Of a stretch of DNA of 8,981 nucleotides, positions 7,517-8,981 are shown piece after piece. The notes beneath the pieces were generated by a model. It made no database searches, had not been told where the DNA came from, and saw nothing but the letters and a program-made list of their open reading frames with translations. The position numbers were made by a program, and so were the translations under genes. The stretch's first letter is position 1. Every line of letters starts with the position of its first letter. The stretch comes from JAPUDS01 sp039812985 (GTDB taxonomy: Bacteria; Patescibacteriota; Saccharimonadia; Saccharimonadales; Saccharimonadaceae): positions 1 through 8,981 of the forward strand of contig JBDHUL010000036.1 in the NCBI GenBank assembly GCA_039812985.1, written 5' to 3'.

Positions 7517-7737
7517 ACTTTTACCCCTTTTACGACATCCACCACTTTTCCTTGTACTATGTAGTTATCATTCTCATCTATAATAATTGGGGCGAAACCA
7601 GAGCGCAGCGATTCGGGTAGCAACACGATACGGTTGTCTGCAATGTCTTGCCAAAACCGTTTTATATTGGCTAATCCGCCAATAGTAGACACCACGGTAT
7701 CACCGTCCTTAGGTGTGTAAGTATCTATCTTCATCAT
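7513..7737 (-). CDS. 74-aa S24/LexA C-terminal-like protein lacking HTH and catalytic Ser
   Basis: The sequence fits the last half of the S24 (LexA/UmuD-type) fold: KDGDTVVSTIG (10-20), then NIKRF (24-28) where the Lys26-Arg-Phe matches the catalytic-lysine strand V-K-R-[LF], VLLPESLRSGFAPIII (38-53) matching the L-x-P-E-N-x-x-x-x-P-I strand, and IVQGKVVDVV (59-68). In LexA the catalytic Ser lies about 37 residues before the Lys. Here only 25 residues precede it, so the Ser-Met motif and any DNA-binding domain are absent. An in-frame TAA lies two codons before the ATG, so no longer protein is encoded. It is followed by the BRO-N gene with an ATGA overlap. It may be a decoy subunit, a dimerisation partner or a degraded repressor. 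Two tandem ATGs (7737 and 7734) are possible starts, preceded by AAGAAAGG that touches the first. Confidence 0.8.
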   Translation of the reverse strand: MMKIDTYTPKDGDTVVSTIGGLANIKRFWQDIADNRIVLLPESLRSGFAPIIIDENDNYIVQGKVVDVVKGVKV

Positions 7738-7759
7738 CCTTTCTTATCGCTATAGACGG

Positions 7760-8419
7760 CTAGCGTTTTACTTCGACGCCACCCATAACGATATTGCCGT
7801 CGATGTTCAGCACGGAAGCTTTTTTCGTTTTTTCTGGAAAGGTTTTGTCCTCAACGCCGCCAAGCAGGGCAGCTGTACGGTTTTTGACGATCACATCGTC
7901 GGCAACACGCAGTTCGACGCCACCCATAAACACATTGACATGTAGCGTTGCTTCTTTTTTGATAACGGCCTTACTGAGGTCTAGTTCGACCCCGCCCATA
8001 ACGGCGCTCACACTGCCCCCTGTATAGTCGTTGGTAACATGCTTGCTTGTTGAGCCGCTCAACACGGCCGCAATATTTTCCTCAGATGACCCGGTGTCAC
8101 GAGTGGGTTGACGCGAGCCGCTCAACAGAATATTCAGTCCAAAACCAACAAGCAACATAGGTACGATAATAACCCCAAGGCTAATGTCCGCTATCTTGAG
8201 AGCATTGAGCAGTAACGACACACCGACCAGCACCGTGAACAACGCCCACACATAGTTCTGACGATTTGACCACAGCATATATACACCGAGCGCGACGATA
8301 AACAGCGGCCACCAATGCCCGACGACCTCTCGCATGCCACCGATGTTGGCGTTAGCGAGGAACAGGCTAATACCGATAACTATTACGAGTACGCCGAGGG
8401 TTGATTGTTTCTTATTCAT
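7760..8419 (-). CDS. LiaF-like membrane protein with four MGGVE-type repeats
   Basis: The 219-aa protein begins with four predicted membrane helices (about 8-24, 36-50, 56-73 and 81-99), the LiaI/LiaF-type N-terminal region containing GHWWPLFIVALGVYMLW. After a polar linker, about residues 115-219 form a repetitive beta-rich C-terminal domain like the LiaF/cell-wall-active-antibiotic response domain. MGGVE occurs at 141-145, 165-169 and 212-216, with LGGVE at 186-190, each about one turn of a beta-helix. LiaF in Firmicutes inhibits the LiaRS two-component system; no LiaS or LiaR is in this window, so that role is not shown. The gene starts at ATG 8419 with TATACT just upstream and no Shine-Dalgarno. 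It heads the minus-strand string; the 74-aa S24-like gene follows after 22 nt. Confidence 0.88.
   Translation of the reverse strand: MNKKQSTLGVLVIVIGISLFLANANIGGMREVVGHWWPLFIVALGVYMLWSNRQNYVWALFTVLVGVSLLLNALKIADISLGVIIVPMLLVGFGLNILLSGSRQPTRDTGSSEENIAAVLSGSTSKHVTNDYTGGSVSAVMGGVELDLSKAVIKKEATLHVNVFMGGVELRVADDVIVKNRTAALLGGVEDKTFPEKTKKASVLNIDGNIVMGGVEVKR
7772..8001. repeat. Dispersed 17-bp repeats encoding MGGVE inside the LiaF-like gene
   Basis: TTCGACGCCACCCATAA is identical at 7772-7788 and 7913-7929, and recurs at 7985-8001 with two mismatches. On the minus strand each copy encodes Met-Gly-Gly-Val-Glu in the same frame. The repeats reflect the internal periodicity of the protein, not a mobile or regulatory element. 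Confidence 0.75.
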
Positions 8420-8427
8420 ATATCTTG

Positions 8428-8433
8428 AGTATA
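8428..8433 (-). promoter_or_regulatory. TATACT -10 box of the LiaF-like gene (leaderless or near-leaderless)
   Basis: On the minus strand TATACT ends 8 nt before the ATG at 8419, with CAAGATAT between. A start point 6-8 nt after the box would leave 0-2 untranslated bases. There is no Shine-Dalgarno in between; the only purine-rich run (AGGG) overlaps the upstream side of the box. Confidence 0.45.
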
Positions 8434-8521
8434 CCCTATTCGTATTTTATTTTTTTCAAAAATTTCTAAAACGTAACATTTCTCACACCTCAGCAGCCAC
8501 ACTACCCACATAATGACAGTG

Positions 8522-8527
8522 GATAAT
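8522..8527 (+). promoter_or_regulatory. GATAAT -10 box of the YeaO-like gene (leaderless spacing)
   Basis: GATAAT is followed by ACCCAT and then the ATG at 8534, exactly the 6-nt gap expected if transcription starts on the A of ATG. No Shine-Dalgarno lies between, and no clear -35 is seen. This supports ATG 8534 over the in-frame ATG at 8513, which lies upstream of the box and would not be in such a transcript. Confidence 0.45.
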
Positions 8528-8533
8528 ACCCAT

Positions 8534-8881
8534 ATGAACGTACCTATATTGCGAATATACGACTCATTTGACGACCCGGCTGGTTTTCGGATACTGGTTG
8601 ACCGTGTGTGGCCGCGCGGTGTAAGTAAAGAAAAAGCTCGCCTCGATAAATGGTGCAAGGACATCGCGCCATCAACCGAACTCCGTGAGTGGTTTGGCCA
8701 CAAACCAGAACGTTACAAAGAATTTCATACAAAATACTTGGCTGAACTCGACAAAAACCCGAACACGCCATCGTTTGTCAAACTTGTCTCATCTCATAAA
8801 AACACCGTGCTGCTCTATGGCGCCAAGGACAAAACGCACAATCAAGCCGCTGTACTACAGGACTACTTGAAAAAATGTTAG
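8534..8881 (+). CDS. DUF488 family protein, YeaO type
   Basis: The product is 115 aa from ATG 8534, a normal length for stand-alone YeaO-type DUF488 proteins. Family signatures are clear: LRIYD, GFRILVDRVWPRGVSKEKA (near 17-36), LDKWCKDIAPSTELREWFGH (37-56), YKEFHTKYLAEL (61-72) and, near the end, TVLLYGAKDKTHNQAAVLQDYL. This is a compact soluble protein; E. coli YeaO has no firmly established function. It belongs to a different subgroup from the DUF488 domain at 1482-2429: it carries the WPRG and YGAKD motifs and not CHR. An in-frame ATG at 8513 would add seven residues (MTVDNTH), but promoter spacing and the family N-terminus favour 8534. It diverges from the LiaF-like gene, and its TAG stop overlaps by 4 nt the stop of the DNA glycosylase gene on the other strand. 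Confidence 0.9.
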   Translation: MNVPILRIYDSFDDPAGFRILVDRVWPRGVSKEKARLDKWCKDIAPSTELREWFGHKPERYKEFHTKYLAELDKNPNTPSFVKLVSSHKNTVLLYGAKDKTHNQAAVLQDYLKKC

Positions 8882-8981
8882 CGTGATACGTATGGATTTC
8901 CGGCAATGAAAAATCGCCGATGCACGTCGCGCGCTCTGCTGATGCCGATGCGCGGCGAACGGGCAATGATCTCCCCTAGAT
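8878..8981 (-). CDS. C-terminus of an alkylbase DNA glycosylase (AAG/MPG, 3-methyladenine type), partial
   Basis: On the minus strand, one frame from the right edge reads 33 codons to a TAA at 8878-8880. The peptide contains GEIIARSPRIGISRARD followed by RRFFIAGNPYVSR. This matches how AAG/MPG-family 3-methyladenine DNA glycosylases end: a PRIGI strand, a short helix, an aromatic R-F-[YF]-I segment and G-N-x-x-VSR at the C-terminus. The family usually has P-W-R-F-Y where this copy reads HRRFF, a modest departure. The enzyme excises alkylated bases such as 3-methyladenine in base excision repair. The catalytic part lies outside the window, so activity cannot be judged. It converges on the YeaO-like gene with overlapping stops, with no room for a terminator between them. 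Confidence 0.8.
   Translation of the reverse strand, partial: LGEIIARSPRIGISRARDVHRRFFIAGNPYVSR

Larger units (their letters stand above)
8420..8533. other. Divergent promoter region between the LiaF-like and YeaO-like genes
   Basis: This 114-bp gap separates two genes pointing away from each other, so it must promote both ways. It is AT-rich on the left, with TTTTTTTCAAAAATTT around 8450-8465. Near each edge is a -10-like hexamer: TATACT on the minus strand at 8428-8433 and GATAAT on the plus strand at 8522-8527. TTGAAA on the minus strand is 20 nt from TATACT, too far for a normal -35. No ribosome-binding site is seen for either gene. Confidence 0.6.

Noticed and set aside
8450..8465. TTTTTTTCAAAAATTT considered as a hairpin or terminator in the divergent gap
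   Set aside because: It is an A/T-only stem with a one-base centre between divergent starts, better explained as AT-rich promoter DNA.
8416..8966. Minus-strand reading frames over the divergent region and the YeaO-like gene
   Set aside because: They conflict with the clear DUF488 frame on the plus strand and with the glycosylase C-terminus, and carry no recognisable domains.

Overview
The window looks like chromosomal DNA of a small-genome bacterium, most plausibly of the Patescibacteria/CPR (Candidatus Saccharibacteria is my best guess, not proven). The protein set supports this: a BRO-N/DinD-like protein, a DUF2130 (RmuC-like) protein, a LiaF-like membrane protein, DUF488 proteins, and a large surface-type protein with von Willebrand A, PKD and thrombospondin type 3 elements. 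TGA is used as a stop (for example at 637-639 and 7513-7515), so a recoded-UGA genetic code is unlikely. I see no tRNA, rRNA, CRISPR array, insertion sequence or phage structural gene.

Layout from left to right. The minus strand carries almost everything. At the left edge is a PhnB-like VOC-fold protein (434 to beyond 1), whose 3' end is outside the window, with a 202-bp upstream gap containing a 16-bp palindrome. Next comes a two-gene unit (2429 to 637). Its first protein joins a Panacea/YwgA-like N-terminal module to a DUF488 domain, and its second is an unrecognised 278-aa protein. Further right is a six-gene string read from 8419 down to 2460: a LiaF-like membrane protein, a 74-aa S24/LexA C-terminal-like protein without HTH or catalytic Ser, a BRO-N/DinD-like protein, a DUF2130 PD-(D/E)XK-like protein, a single-pass membrane protein, and a large SGNH-hydrolase/VWA/PKD/TSP3 surface protein. 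Two junctions in this string are 4-nt ATGA overlaps and the other gaps are 22-38 nt, or slightly more at the preferred starts, so co-transcription is likely. On the plus strand a second DUF488 protein (YeaO type, 8534-8881) diverges from the LiaF-like gene. It ends tail to tail with, and overlaps by 4 nt, the C-terminus of an alkylbase DNA glycosylase (AAG/MPG family) that enters from the right edge on the minus strand.

How the genes may fit together (inference). The S24-like, DinD-like and DUF2130 genes form a tightly coupled nucleic-acid/DNA-damage cassette, placed between an envelope-stress sensor (LiaF-like) and two exported proteins. The DUF488 fusion and its 278-aa partner look like a separate stress or defence pair. 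Start sites fall into two classes. Three likely transcription-unit heads (2429/2426, 8419, 8534) have a -10-like box 4-8 nt before the ATG and no Shine-Dalgarno, as expected of leaderless mRNAs. Two ATGA-coupled internal cistrons (7516, 6665) and the VOC gene have clear Shine-Dalgarno sequences.
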